DNA of 64,000 bases from Acidobacteriota bacterium (GTDB lineage: Bacteria; Acidobacteriota; Terriglobia; Bryobacterales; Bryobacteraceae), in NCBI GenBank assembly GCA_018268715.1, contig JAFDVZ010000008.1, forward strand, positions 1 through 64,000. The letters are read 5' to 3'. The position numbers and the translations under genes are program-made. Within the stretch, counting starts at the first letter, position 1; each line of letters opens with the position of its first letter. Below are positions 34,040 through 43,008 of this stretch, piece by piece. The notes beneath the pieces are model-generated. The model saw only the letters and a list, made by a program, of their open reading frames with translations, ran no database searches and was not told the origin of the DNA.

Positions 34040-36145
34040 ATGCGCACGACACTGGCGTTGCTTTCGATCGCGGCGATTCTGAGTGGCCAGGAGGGCCCGC
34101 CGCCCCCTCCGCCCGATGAGCCGATTGCGAAGTTTGCGACCACGACGCAGTTAGTGATCGTCAACGTGGCGGTGACGGACAAAAAGGGAAACGCCGTGGA
34201 AGGGCTGAAAGCCTCCGACTTCACGGTGACCGAGGATGGCCGATCCCAGCAGATTCGCGTCTTCGAGTTTCAGCGGCTTGAAGAGCAGGCGGCGCCCGCG
34301 CCGACGCTGAAGACGCGCGCCGCCGAGACCGCGACGGCGGCGACGGCGGTGACGGCGGCTAAGACGGCCGCGCAGATCGCGCCGGCCAAGCGCGAGGAGA
34401 TCAAGTACAGAGACCGGCGTCTGCTGGTGCTGTTTTTCGACCAGGCGGGCATGCCCGTGGCCGATCAACTGCGCAGCCAGCGGGCGGCCTTGAAGTTCAT
34501 CAGCTCGCAGATGACCAAGTCGGACCTGGTGGCCGTGATGTCTTACTCGACCTCGCTGAACGTGCTGCACGATTTCACCGACGACCGGGATGAGTTGACG
34601 CGAGTCATCAAGGGGCTCAACATCGGCGACACCGGAATGTCGAACGGAAGCACCGGCGACTCGAGCGAGGGAGACAGCGGCTCCGCCTACACGGCCGATG
34701 ACAGCGAGTTCAACATTTTCAACACGGATCGGAAACTGGCGGCGCTTGAGTCCGCATCGCGCATGCTGGCGAGTTTGCCGGAGAAGAAGGCGCTCGTCTA
34801 TTTCGCCAGCGGCATGAGCAAGACGGGCATCGATAACGAAGCCCAGCTCCGAGCCACGGTGAACGCGGCGATTCGCGGCGGCGTGGCGTTCTATCCAGTG
34901 GACGCGCGAGGGCTGACGGCGACGGCGCCGCTGGGCGACGCGACGCAGGAGTCTCCTGGCGGGCAGGGGATGTATTCGGGCGATTCTCAACGTACGGCGC
35001 AAAGCAACTTCCAGGGGCAGCAGGAGTCGCTGTACACGCTGGCGGCCGACACCGGAGGCAAGGCGCTGCTGGACGCCAACGATCTGGCCGATGGGATCGT
35101 GCAGGCGCAGAAGAGCGTTTCGAGTTATTACATTCTTGGCTATTACGGCACGAATCCGGCGATGGATGGACGATACCGGCGAGTCAAGGTGCAAGTGGCC
35201 AAGTCGCTGATGGCGAAGCTCGACTATCGCAGCGGTTATTTCGCGTCGAAGTCGTTCAAGCAGTATAACTCGTCGGATCGCGAGAGGCAGTTGCAAGAGG
35301 CGCTGATGTTGGGCGATCCGGTGACGGACCTGTCGCTCGCCGTCGAGGTGAATTATTTCCGGCTGGCCAAGGACCGCTACTTCGTTCCCGTGTCGGTGAA
35401 GATTCCGGGCAGCGATATCGAACTGGCGCGCAAGAAGGGCGCCGAGAGCACGCGACTCGATTTCATCGGAGAAGTGAAGGACGCCAAGGGCGTTCCACAA
35501 GGCACCGTGCGCGACGAGATCACCGTCCGGCTGAAGGGCGAAAACGCGGGCCAGATGGCGGCGCGCAATCTGGCCTATGACACGGGGTTCACGCTGCCGC
35601 CGGGCACGTACACGCTGAAGTTTCTGGCGCGGGAGAACGAAACCGGCAAGATGGGCACGTTCGAAACGCGATTCATTGTGCCCGACATCACCACGAATCA
35701 GCGCCGTCTTCCGGTCAGTTCGGTGGTGCTGAGCCACCAGCGCGAGATGCTGAGAGACACGATCGCCGCGGCGGAGCGGAACAAGAAACTGATCGCGGCG
35801 AACCCCCTGGTGGATGGAGACATGAGGTTGGCCCCGAGCGTGACGCGGGTGTTTCGCAAGGACCAGGAGATGTATGTGTTCCTGGAGGCCTACCAGCCCG
35901 CCGCCGTCGAGACGCAGTTCATGGTGGCCAGCGTCAGCTTCTATCGCGGCGACGTCAAGGCGTTTGAGACAGCGCCGTTGCAGATTTCAAGCGGGCTGTC
36001 GGCGAAGACCAAGGCGGTTCCCCTGCGGTTCAGCTTTCCGCTCGCGAAGTTCGAACCGGGAAAGTACGTGTGCCAGGTGAACGTGGTGAACCCGACCGCG
36101 CAGAAGTTCGCCGTCTGGCGGGCGCCGGTGATCCTGCTGCCGTAG
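34040..36145 (+). CDS. VWFA-related protein of the acidobacterial type
   Basis: The 701-residue exported protein has a signal peptide (MRTTLALLSIAAILSG), a short beta domain (VTDKKGNAVEGLKASDFTV), an Ala-rich linker, and a von Willebrand A-like domain (residues about 125-380, LLVLFFDQAGM opening; ALVYFASGMSK and GGVAFYPVDARGLT later). A beta-sandwich tail follows. The metal-site motif DxSxS reads DQAGM, so metal-dependent adhesion may be lost. This matches the VWFA-related domain family that is strongly expanded in Solibacter-like acidobacteria; its role is unknown. It follows the receptor gene by 2 bases and is probably co-transcribed. A weak AGCAG stem followed by TTTTTT at 36134-36158 may end the transcript. 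Confidence 0.88.
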   Translation: MRTTLALLSIAAILSGQEGPPPPPPDEPIAKFATTTQLVIVNVAVTDKKGNAVEGLKASDFTVTEDGRSQQIRVFEFQRLEEQAAPAPTLKTRAAETATAATAVTAAKTAAQIAPAKREEIKYRDRRLLVLFFDQAGMPVADQLRSQRAALKFISSQMTKSDLVAVMSYSTSLNVLHDFTDDRDELTRVIKGLNIGDTGMSNGSTGDSSEGDSGSAYTADDSEFNIFNTDRKLAALESASRMLASLPEKKALVYFASGMSKTGIDNEAQLRATVNAAIRGGVAFYPVDARGLTATAPLGDATQESPGGQGMYSGDSQRTAQSNFQGQQESLYTLAADTGGKALLDANDLADGIVQAQKSVSSYYILGYYGTNPAMDGRYRRVKVQVAKSLMAKLDYRSGYFASKSFKQYNSSDRERQLQEALMLGDPVTDLSLAVEVNYFRLAKDRYFVPVSVKIPGSDIELARKKGAESTRLDFIGEVKDAKGVPQGTVRDEITVRLKGENAGQMAARNLAYDTGFTLPPGTYTLKFLARENETGKMGTFETRFIVPDITTNQRRLPVSSVVLSHQREMLRDTIAAAERNKKLIAANPLVDGDMRLAPSVTRVFRKDQEMYVFLEAYQPAAVETQFMVASVSFYRGDVKAFETAPLQISSGLSAKTKAVPLRFSFPLAKFEPGKYVCQVNVVNPTAQKFAVWRAPVILLP

Positions 36146-36216
36146 TTAGCAGTTTTTTACCGTCCCCCGGGAGGGTCGAGTCAAACGCGGCGGCATGCGA
36201 ATCCGTCTTAGGTAGT

Positions 36217-36684
36217 ATGAACAGCAGCCATTTCGACTCATTAGCGGCCGATAGTGGAAGTGTAACGTTAGCGAACGAGCCAGGGGGCGCCGCGGCCATC
36301 GAAGACCGCCTGCCTGAGACGATGGACCGGATGGTGAAGAGCCTGGGAATCGCCTGGGCTGTCCTGTTGGAATTCCGCGATGCGCGGGTCGCGAACATCC
36401 GCACCTGCGGAAACCCGCCCGACATTCGCGCGACAACCGCTTACGTGCGGCCGGTGGCGCGCCGCCTGGCCATCCGCGGAGAGTGGCAGTTGCATGTGTC
36501 CGAGGTCGACGGGGGCGGCCGGTTGCCGAGCCTGATTGCATTCTGCGTCACTCGCACTGCCGTATGGGCGGTCGCCCTGGGGCCGAAGACCGATCGCCGC
36601 GGGTATTCGGTGTCCGACTGCACGCTGATCCTGGATGCGGCGGAATCGGTGGCGGTGCGTGGGCCGCGAGTTTACTTTTCTTAA
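36217..36684 (+). CDS. Hypothetical protein (155 aa)
   Basis: There is no signal peptide or membrane helix. The middle reads VKSLGIAWAVLLEFRDARVA and RLAIRGEWQLHVSEVD, and then two conserved-looking strands, LIAFCVTRTAVWAVALG and YSVSDCTLILDA. The strand-rich pattern is loosely reminiscent of GAF-like sensor folds, but I cannot assert it. The start at 36217 is chosen because the earlier part of the frame overlaps the VWFA gene. It lies between the VWFA and sedolisin genes on the same strand. Confidence 0.55.
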   Translation: MNSSHFDSLAADSGSVTLANEPGGAAAIEDRLPETMDRMVKSLGIAWAVLLEFRDARVANIRTCGNPPDIRATTAYVRPVARRLAIRGEWQLHVSEVDGGGRLPSLIAFCVTRTAVWAVALGPKTDRRGYSVSDCTLILDAAESVAVRGPRVYFS

Positions 36685-36749
36685 CAGGAATTCCCTTTCG
36701 ACCCGCGGCGCAGCGCACGTCGGTTTGTGTGACGGTGGGAATTTTTGCA

Positions 36750-39593
36750 ATGTATCTGGCCCCTTATCGTTTAACCGTTATCGCAATGGTCATCGCGGCG
36801 TCCGCGGGGAGTTCCCTGGGACAGCCCAACCGAATCGCCGCCAAAATCGACAATTCGCGCCGATTCACGCTCACCGGCCAGGTGCATCCGTACGCCGTGA
36901 GCGACTACGATCAGGGACGCGTAGACCCTTCGCAGCAGTTGAATCGGGTGACGCTGGTGTTACAGCCTTCGGCCGACCAGCAGGCCGCGCTCGACCGGCT
37001 GCTCGCCGACCAGCAGGACCCGCGGTCGGAGAGCTATCACCAGTGGCTGACGCCGGAGGAGTATGCGAACCGGTTCGGCGCAAGCCAGTCCGACATCGAC
37101 CAGATCAGCGCCTGGCTTGAGGCGAGGCAACTGAAGGTGACGGACCTGGCCCGTGCGCGCAACGCGGTGTCGATAAAAGGGAGCGCCGGCCAAGTCGAAA
37201 GCGCGTTCGCCATTCAGATCCATACGTATGTCGTGAATGGCGAGACCCATTATGCGAATTCGACCGACCCGTCACTACCGGCGGCCCTCCAGGGCGTCGT
37301 ACAGTCGATTCGCGGGTTGCACGACTTCCGGCCGAAAGCCCGGGCCCGCAAGATCACGAGCCTGGGGGTGGGGGCGAAACCCGATTACACGTCGTCGACC
37401 AGCGGCAACCACTACCTGGGCCCGGACGACTTCGCCACCATCTTCGACCTGAAGCCGCTCCACAACGCCTCGATCAACGGCGCCGGGCAGAAGATCGTGA
37501 TCGTCGGGCAATCGCGGATCAGCACGTCGAATCTGGCTACGTTTCGCAGTTACTTCGGGCTGTCGACGGCGAACCTGACGACGACGCTGGTTCCGAACAC
37601 ACGGGATCCGGGCTCCGTCGAGGCCGACGCGCAGGAGTCGGACCTGGATCTTGAGTGGGCGTCCGCGGTGGCCAGAAGCGCCAGTCTGATCTTTGTCTAC
37701 TCCTACGACGTTTTCAACGCCGTACAGTACGCGGTGGACCAGAATCTGGCGCCGGTGTTGAGCATGAGTTACGGCGAGTGCGAGAGCGCGGCCACGCGGT
37801 CCGACGCGGTCGCCCTGCGGACGTGGGCGCAGCAGGCCTCGGCCCAGGGGATCACGTGGGTGGCGGCGTCGGGCGATTCGGGCGCGGCAGGTTGTTATCA
37901 GTCCTCCAGCGGATTCTTCGGTCCGGCGGCCAGCAATCTGAGTCTCGCCACCGACCTACCGGCCAGCGTTCCCGAGATCACCGGCGTAGGCGGCACCACA
38001 TTGGCCGAGGGCAGTGGGACCTACTGGAAAAGCACGAATGACTCGACCACCAAGGCGTCCGCGCTGTCTTACATTCCGGAGACGGCATGGAATGACAGCG
38101 CCACGGGCGATCCCGCGGCGAGCGGAGGCGGCGTCAGTCAGTTCTTTGCAAAGCCGAGTTGGCAAGCCGGGACGGGCGTGCCGAGCGACGGCATGCGAGA
38201 CGTGCCGGACATCTCCTTCCCGGCGTCGCCGCAGCACGACGGCTACATGGTCTACACCACGTCGGGCAGAACTTCGGGCTGGTACGTATTCGGCGGGACT
38301 TCGGCGGGCGCTCCGGCTTTCGCGGGCGTGTTGGCCATGCTGAACCAGTACCTAGCGGCGAACGGCCTCCAATCGAGCGCGGGACTGGGAAATATCAACT
38401 CGCACCTGTATTCGCTGGCGAGCACGGCGCCCGCCGTTTTCCATGACATTGTTGCAGGCGACAACATTGTTAGTGCGAGCACCTGCACGACCCCGCGATG
38501 CACCGGGAGTGTTCTGTCGGTCGGTTATAAGACGTCAACCGGCTACGACCAGGTGACGGGACTGGGATCCGTTGACGGATACTCTTTCATCACCGCCTGG
38601 CACACGGGCGCTTTGCTCGCAAAGAGCACGCCGACCGTGACAGTGACGGCGGACGCCACCAGCATCTCCACCACCGGCACGGCTTCGTTCACGGTGGCAG
38701 TGACGGGCGCATCATCCACCAGCCCCACCGGGACTGTGACTCTTTCAACAGGCGGAACAGCCCTCGCCTCCGCCACGCTCTCGGGCACGGGCGGCGGCGC
38801 GACGGCGACGTTGACGGTTTCGGGAAGTAACTCGGCTCTCGCGAGCGGTGCTAACACGATCACGGCGTCCTATAGCGGAGATGGCGGATATGAACCGGCT
38901 AACTCGACCGTTGTTCTGACGGTTGCTAACTCATCGACGGCGTCCCCCGCAATCGCGGGCGTCGCCAACGCGGCGTCTTATCAGCAGGCGTACGCGCCGG
39001 GCATGATCCTCGCGATCTTCGGAAGCGAGCTGGCTTCATCGACACAGACGGCTGCGGCGGCGCCTCTGCCGACCACCCTTGGCGGCGCTTGGGTGACGAT
39101 CAACGGCGTCGCCGCGCCCTTCTATTACGCCTCGCCCGGACAGTTGAACGTGCAGATTCCGTATGAGACGCCGATCAGCGGCAGCGTCGACCTGGTGGTC
39201 TCAAACGGCGGTCAGACGGCCTCCATGAAGATCGCGATGAGCGCCGCGGCGCCGGGGATCTTCGTCGATTCGAGCGGCGTCGTCGTGCCGGCGTCGAGCG
39301 CCTCGCGGGGAGACACGATCGTGCTGTACATCACTGGCGCGGGCGCGGTGACGCCTTCTCCCGGCACCGGCGCCACGCCCGCCAGCGGAGTGACTCCGGC
39401 GCCGTCGCGTGCGGTCACGGTCACAATCGGCGGCGTCAGCGCGACGACAACGTACGTGGGCGTCCCGAGCTGGGCGGTGGGAGTGGTGCAGATCAACGTG
39501 CAGGTCCCCTCGTCGACGGTCGTCGGAACGCGGGCGGTCACCGTCGCCGTCGGCGGGACGACCAGTTCGGCAGCGACGCTGACGGTTCGATAG
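36750..39593 (+). CDS. Secreted sedolisin (S53) protease with Solibacter-type C-terminal domain
   Basis: The product has about 947 residues: a signal peptide, a pro-kumamolisin activation domain (residues about 35-185: LADQQDPRSESYHQWLTPEE), an S53 catalytic domain (about 215-615), an Ig-like bacterial domain (about 620-730, TVTLSTGGTALASATLSG) and the acidobacterial C-terminal domain (about 735-947, with AIAGVANAASYQQAYAPGMI and PYETPISG). Active-site residues are seen as Glu and Asp in AQESDLDLEW, the oxyanion Asp in AASGDSGA and the nucleophile Ser in GGTSAGAPAFAG. Sedolisins are acid-active endopeptidases. The frame opens earlier; the ATG at 36750 gives the best signal peptide. Confidence 0.9.
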   Translation: MYLAPYRLTVIAMVIAASAGSSLGQPNRIAAKIDNSRRFTLTGQVHPYAVSDYDQGRVDPSQQLNRVTLVLQPSADQQAALDRLLADQQDPRSESYHQWLTPEEYANRFGASQSDIDQISAWLEARQLKVTDLARARNAVSIKGSAGQVESAFAIQIHTYVVNGETHYANSTDPSLPAALQGVVQSIRGLHDFRPKARARKITSLGVGAKPDYTSSTSGNHYLGPDDFATIFDLKPLHNASINGAGQKIVIVGQSRISTSNLATFRSYFGLSTANLTTTLVPNTRDPGSVEADAQESDLDLEWASAVARSASLIFVYSYDVFNAVQYAVDQNLAPVLSMSYGECESAATRSDAVALRTWAQQASAQGITWVAASGDSGAAGCYQSSSGFFGPAASNLSLATDLPASVPEITGVGGTTLAEGSGTYWKSTNDSTTKASALSYIPETAWNDSATGDPAASGGGVSQFFAKPSWQAGTGVPSDGMRDVPDISFPASPQHDGYMVYTTSGRTSGWYVFGGTSAGAPAFAGVLAMLNQYLAANGLQSSAGLGNINSHLYSLASTAPAVFHDIVAGDNIVSASTCTTPRCTGSVLSVGYKTSTGYDQVTGLGSVDGYSFITAWHTGALLAKSTPTVTVTADATSISTTGTASFTVAVTGASSTSPTGTVTLSTGGTALASATLSGTGGGATATLTVSGSNSALASGANTITASYSGDGGYEPANSTVVLTVANSSTASPAIAGVANAASYQQAYAPGMILAIFGSELASSTQTAAAAPLPTTLGGAWVTINGVAAPFYYASPGQLNVQIPYETPISGSVDLVVSNGGQTASMKIAMSAAAPGIFVDSSGVVVPASSASRGDTIVLYITGAGAVTPSPGTGATPASGVTPAPSRAVTVTIGGVSATTTYVGVPSWAVGVVQINVQVPSSTVVGTRAVTVAVGGTTSSAATLTVR

Positions 39594-39632
39594 ACTGGGC
39601 TTGCGGGCGCGAGCGGAGCGTCCGCCTGTCGC

Positions 39633-41456
39633 ATGAACGGACTGCCCGAGGATCGCAGTCAGGCCATCCAAGCACAACTCGACAAGATCCTGGCGAGCGC
39701 GACGTTCGCCGGGTCGGACCGGCATCGCCAGTTCCTGCGCTTCGTCGTCGAACAGGCGCTCAAGGGCGAGACCGACAAGCTGAACGAGTTCGTCCTCGGC
39801 TTCGAAGTCTTCAAGAAGGGCGATTCGTTCGATCCGCGCATCGATTCGATCGTGCGGGTGGAGGCGCGGCGGCTCCGCGAGCGGCTCAAGAAGTACTACG
39901 AAGACGAGGGGCTCGGCGATCCTATAGTGATCACGCTGCGGCCGCGCAGCTTCGTGCCGCAGTTCGATTCTCCCTCGGCGCAGGCTGCCGTGGCCGCGGC
40001 GCCCGCGCGGACCTGGCGACGAACGGCGCTCTACGCGGGGCTCGCGGTCGCCGCCATCGCCGTGATCGCCGCGGCGGTGTTGCTGACCACGCGACGCCTG
40101 CGCCCGGCTCCTCCGCAGACCGTCTCCATCGCCGTGCTGCCGTTCCAGAACATGCCCGCGTCGGCTGATCAGAGCTCGGTCGGCAACGCCATCACGGACG
40201 CCATCATCACCGGGCTTGCCAACGTCTCCGGGTTGCGGATCGTGCCGGGATCTTCGCAGGATCTCAAGGCGGATTACGTGGTCAGCGGCACGGTGGAGCA
40301 GAAGACCGGGCGATTCCGGGTTTCGGCGAAGATGACCGACACGCGGGCCCAATCGCTGATCCTGGCGGATACGCGCGAATCCGACGAGAAGGGTCTGATG
40401 GAGTTGCAGCGCGGGCTGACCAACGCCATCGCCGCCCGCGTGCGAGTGCCGTTGCCGCCGGGCGGGGGCGACATGGTGATGCGACGGCGGCCGGCGAATC
40501 CCGAAGCCTACGGCATCTTCTTAAAAGGACAGTATTACTGGTATCAGAGCGAACCAGGCAGCGTGGCCAAGAGCATCGCGCTGCTGGAGGACGCCACGCG
40601 ACGCGATCCGGATTACTCGCCCGCCTGGGCCTGGCTCGCCAACAGCTACCTGCTCGAGATCCTGCATGACGAGGGGCGGGACGCGTCGCTAATTGCGCGG
40701 GGCCGACAGGCGGCCGCGAAGGCTCTGTCGCTGGACGATCAACTGTCGGAGGCGCATGCCGCGGTGGGCAGCTATGCGGCGCTCGACTGGGACTGGACGG
40801 CTACCCAGAGGGAGTTCCGGCGAGCGGTCCAACTGAACCCGTTGTGGGCGCAGGGTCACATCATGTACTCGCTGATGTACCTGGTCCCGACCGGGCAGCT
40901 TCATGACGCCCTATTCGAGGCGCTGCGGGCGCACGAGATCGACCCGTCCAGCCGGATGAACCGGGTGATGCTCGCCCAGGTGCTCTACTTTAACCGGGAG
41001 TATGCCCGGGCTATCTCCGAGTGTGAGGACCTATTCAGCCCGGTGTCGCGCGCCTCGCCGGGCAGTCCCGCGTATTTCCTGTCGCTGAGTTTGTCGGGAC
41101 AGGGGGCTCGCGCATTGAAAGAGGTTACGGCGGTAGGGACGCCGCCGGACGGATCTCCCCATCAAGGACTGGTGGGCTATCTCCAGGCCAAGAACGGGGA
41201 ATCCGGGGCGGCGAAGGCGCTCCTGGGGAAGTTGGAACAACCTCAGGCGGGTGTATATGTGTCGCCATTGACCGTGGCCATGGTGGGCGTCGGACTGGGC
41301 GACCGGGAACTGGCCTTCCGCCAGCTACGCCTGGCAGTAGAGCGGCATATTCCTGGAGTGATCCAGGTGGGAGTGGATCCGGCGTTCGATCCGCTGCGCT
41401 CAGATCGGCGGTTTGCGGAGATTCTCCGCCCCATCGGGCTCCCCGCCCATCCTTAG
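39633..41456 (+). CDS. ToxR-like membrane protein with TolB-like and TPR regions
   Basis: The 607-residue protein has an N-terminal cytoplasmic domain (residues 1-115: FLRFVVEQALKGETDKLNEF and IDSIVRVEARRLRERLKKYY) of the kind found fused to TPR proteins in acidobacteria. A single membrane helix follows (about 127-150), then a periplasmic TolB-N-like beta region (AVLPFQNMP, ITDAIITGLANVSGL) and TPR helices to the end (TRRDPDYSPAWAWLANSYL, DPSSRMNRVMLAQVLYF). The N-terminal domain may be a winged-helix DNA binder, which would make this a membrane-bound transcription factor; that is inference. Nearby genes are a secreted protease and an efflux set. Confidence 0.75.
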   Translation: MNGLPEDRSQAIQAQLDKILASATFAGSDRHRQFLRFVVEQALKGETDKLNEFVLGFEVFKKGDSFDPRIDSIVRVEARRLRERLKKYYEDEGLGDPIVITLRPRSFVPQFDSPSAQAAVAAAPARTWRRTALYAGLAVAAIAVIAAAVLLTTRRLRPAPPQTVSIAVLPFQNMPASADQSSVGNAITDAIITGLANVSGLRIVPGSSQDLKADYVVSGTVEQKTGRFRVSAKMTDTRAQSLILADTRESDEKGLMELQRGLTNAIAARVRVPLPPGGGDMVMRRRPANPEAYGIFLKGQYYWYQSEPGSVAKSIALLEDATRRDPDYSPAWAWLANSYLLEILHDEGRDASLIARGRQAAAKALSLDDQLSEAHAAVGSYAALDWDWTATQREFRRAVQLNPLWAQGHIMYSLMYLVPTGQLHDALFEALRAHEIDPSSRMNRVMLAQVLYFNREYARAISECEDLFSPVSRASPGSPAYFLSLSLSGQGARALKEVTAVGTPPDGSPHQGLVGYLQAKNGESGAAKALLGKLEQPQAGVYVSPLTVAMVGVGLGDRELAFRQLRLAVERHIPGVIQVGVDPAFDPLRSDRRFAEILRPIGLPAHP

Positions 41457-41568
41457 CGCAAAGCATTAAAAACAATAGCAATGTTACGTGACATCACCTG
41501 TCCGTATCGTACTGTCTCTCACGTACGTGGATGGGTAGGCCCGATTCTGGGATCGCAAGGTGGAACCG

Positions 41569-42972
41569 ATGCGACGACAGATTCTATTAGGCCTCTCCGT
41601 AATGGCGCTGACGGGCTGCGCAAACCGGGTTAGTTATAAGCCGCCCGTTTCCGCGCCGCTCACCGCGGCCACGGACTGGAATACACCGTTACCGGGTGGT
41701 GTGAACGCGAAACCCGCCGACGACAAGGCGCTGGCCCAGTGGTGGGAGGCCCTGAACGACCCGATCCTGACCAGCCTGGAACAACGCGCCTTAAAAGGTA
41801 ACCTAGACCTGCGGAAGGCCGAGGCGCGCATCCGGCAGGCCCGGGCCCTGCGGAACGCCGCACAAACCGAATTGAAGCCAACGGTGAACGCCAGCGGCTC
41901 GGCCAACGGAGGCCGCAGCAGCGGACGGACCGGCTTCGCCCAAACCAGCCAGTCCTACTCGGCGGGGCTCGACGCCAGTTGGGAGCCGGACTTTTTCGGC
42001 AGGATCCGGCAATCGATCGACGCCTACAACGCCGACATCGACACAGCCCAGGAAGATCTTAGGAATACGCTCGTCAGCCTTACCGCTGAGCTGGCGCTGG
42101 ATTACGTCGACGTTCGGTCCTACCAGGCGCAACTGGCCACCACTCAGGCGAACCTCAAATCCCAGCGCGACACCTATGATCTGACCGTCGCGCGGTACGA
42201 ATCGGGGCTCGCCACGCAGTTGGACGCCGAACAGGCTCGGCTGACGGTGGAATCGACGGCGGCGTCCATCCCGACGCTCGAAGCAGCGCGCCAGAAGGCG
42301 GTGAACGCGATCGCCGGACTGCTGGGCGAGCGGCCGGGTTCGATCGACTCCGAGCTCGCGGCCGCGAAACCGGTTCCTGCGGTTCCGTCCCAGATCACGG
42401 TTGGCGTGCCGGCGGACCTGGTGCGTCGCCGCCCCGACATACGAAGCGCGGAACGGCAGGTGGCGGCGCAGACGGCGCGGCTGGGCGTCACGATGGCCAA
42501 TCTGAACCCGGCGTTCACGCTGAGCGGAGCGCTGTCGCTGAACTCCACCACCATCCAGAATCTGGTGACGCCGGCCGCGCTCGCGTCCTCGCTGGCGGGA
42601 TCGGTGTCGCAGACGGTGTTCAACCGGCGCAAGCTGCACGAGCAGGTGAACGCGCAGGACGCCGTGGTGGACGAGTACATCGCGGCCTATCAGAGCACGG
42701 TGCTCACGGCGCTCCAGGATGTCGAGAACGCGCTCGACGCGTTCGGCAAGGAGCATGCGCGGCGGAAGTCGCTGGTCCAGGCCAATGAAGCGGCCGAGCG
42801 AGCGGCGGCGATGTCGCGGGAGCTGTACTCGGCGGGTTTGAAGGATTTCCTGACGGTGCTGGACGCCCAGCGCTCGCAGTTGACGTTACAAAACGAGTTG
42901 GTGCAGTGCGACGCCGCCATCGCGGCCGATCTGGTCCGGCTCTACAAATCTCTCGGAGGCGGTTGGAACTGA
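41569..42972 (+). CDS. Outer-membrane efflux lipoprotein (NodT/TolC family)
   Basis: The 467-residue outer-membrane channel component has a lipobox (LTGC at residues 16-19) for lipid anchoring and two repeats of long coiled-coil helices (LRKAEARIRQARALRNAAQT and ALTALQDVENALD). The motif VPADLVRRRPDIRSAERQ is typical of NodT-type factors. AAGGTGG five bases before the ATG at 41569 supports that start. It heads the ABC efflux set, with the membrane-fusion protein 36 bases downstream. Confidence 0.9.
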   Translation: MRRQILLGLSVMALTGCANRVSYKPPVSAPLTAATDWNTPLPGGVNAKPADDKALAQWWEALNDPILTSLEQRALKGNLDLRKAEARIRQARALRNAAQTELKPTVNASGSANGGRSSGRTGFAQTSQSYSAGLDASWEPDFFGRIRQSIDAYNADIDTAQEDLRNTLVSLTAELALDYVDVRSYQAQLATTQANLKSQRDTYDLTVARYESGLATQLDAEQARLTVESTAASIPTLEAARQKAVNAIAGLLGERPGSIDSELAAAKPVPAVPSQITVGVPADLVRRRPDIRSAERQVAAQTARLGVTMANLNPAFTLSGALSLNSTTIQNLVTPAALASSLAGSVSQTVFNRRKLHEQVNAQDAVVDEYIAAYQSTVLTALQDVENALDAFGKEHARRKSLVQANEAAERAAAMSRELYSAGLKDFLTVLDAQRSQLTLQNELVQCDAAIAADLVRLYKSLGGGWN

Positions 42973-43008
42973 GCCGCGCCGGCGGCTCCCGCGAAAGGAC
43001 TAACGAAC

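Noticed and set aside
34151..35737. Minus-strand open frame opposite the VWFA gene
   Set aside because: Arg/His/Gln-rich translation and no family text; shadow.
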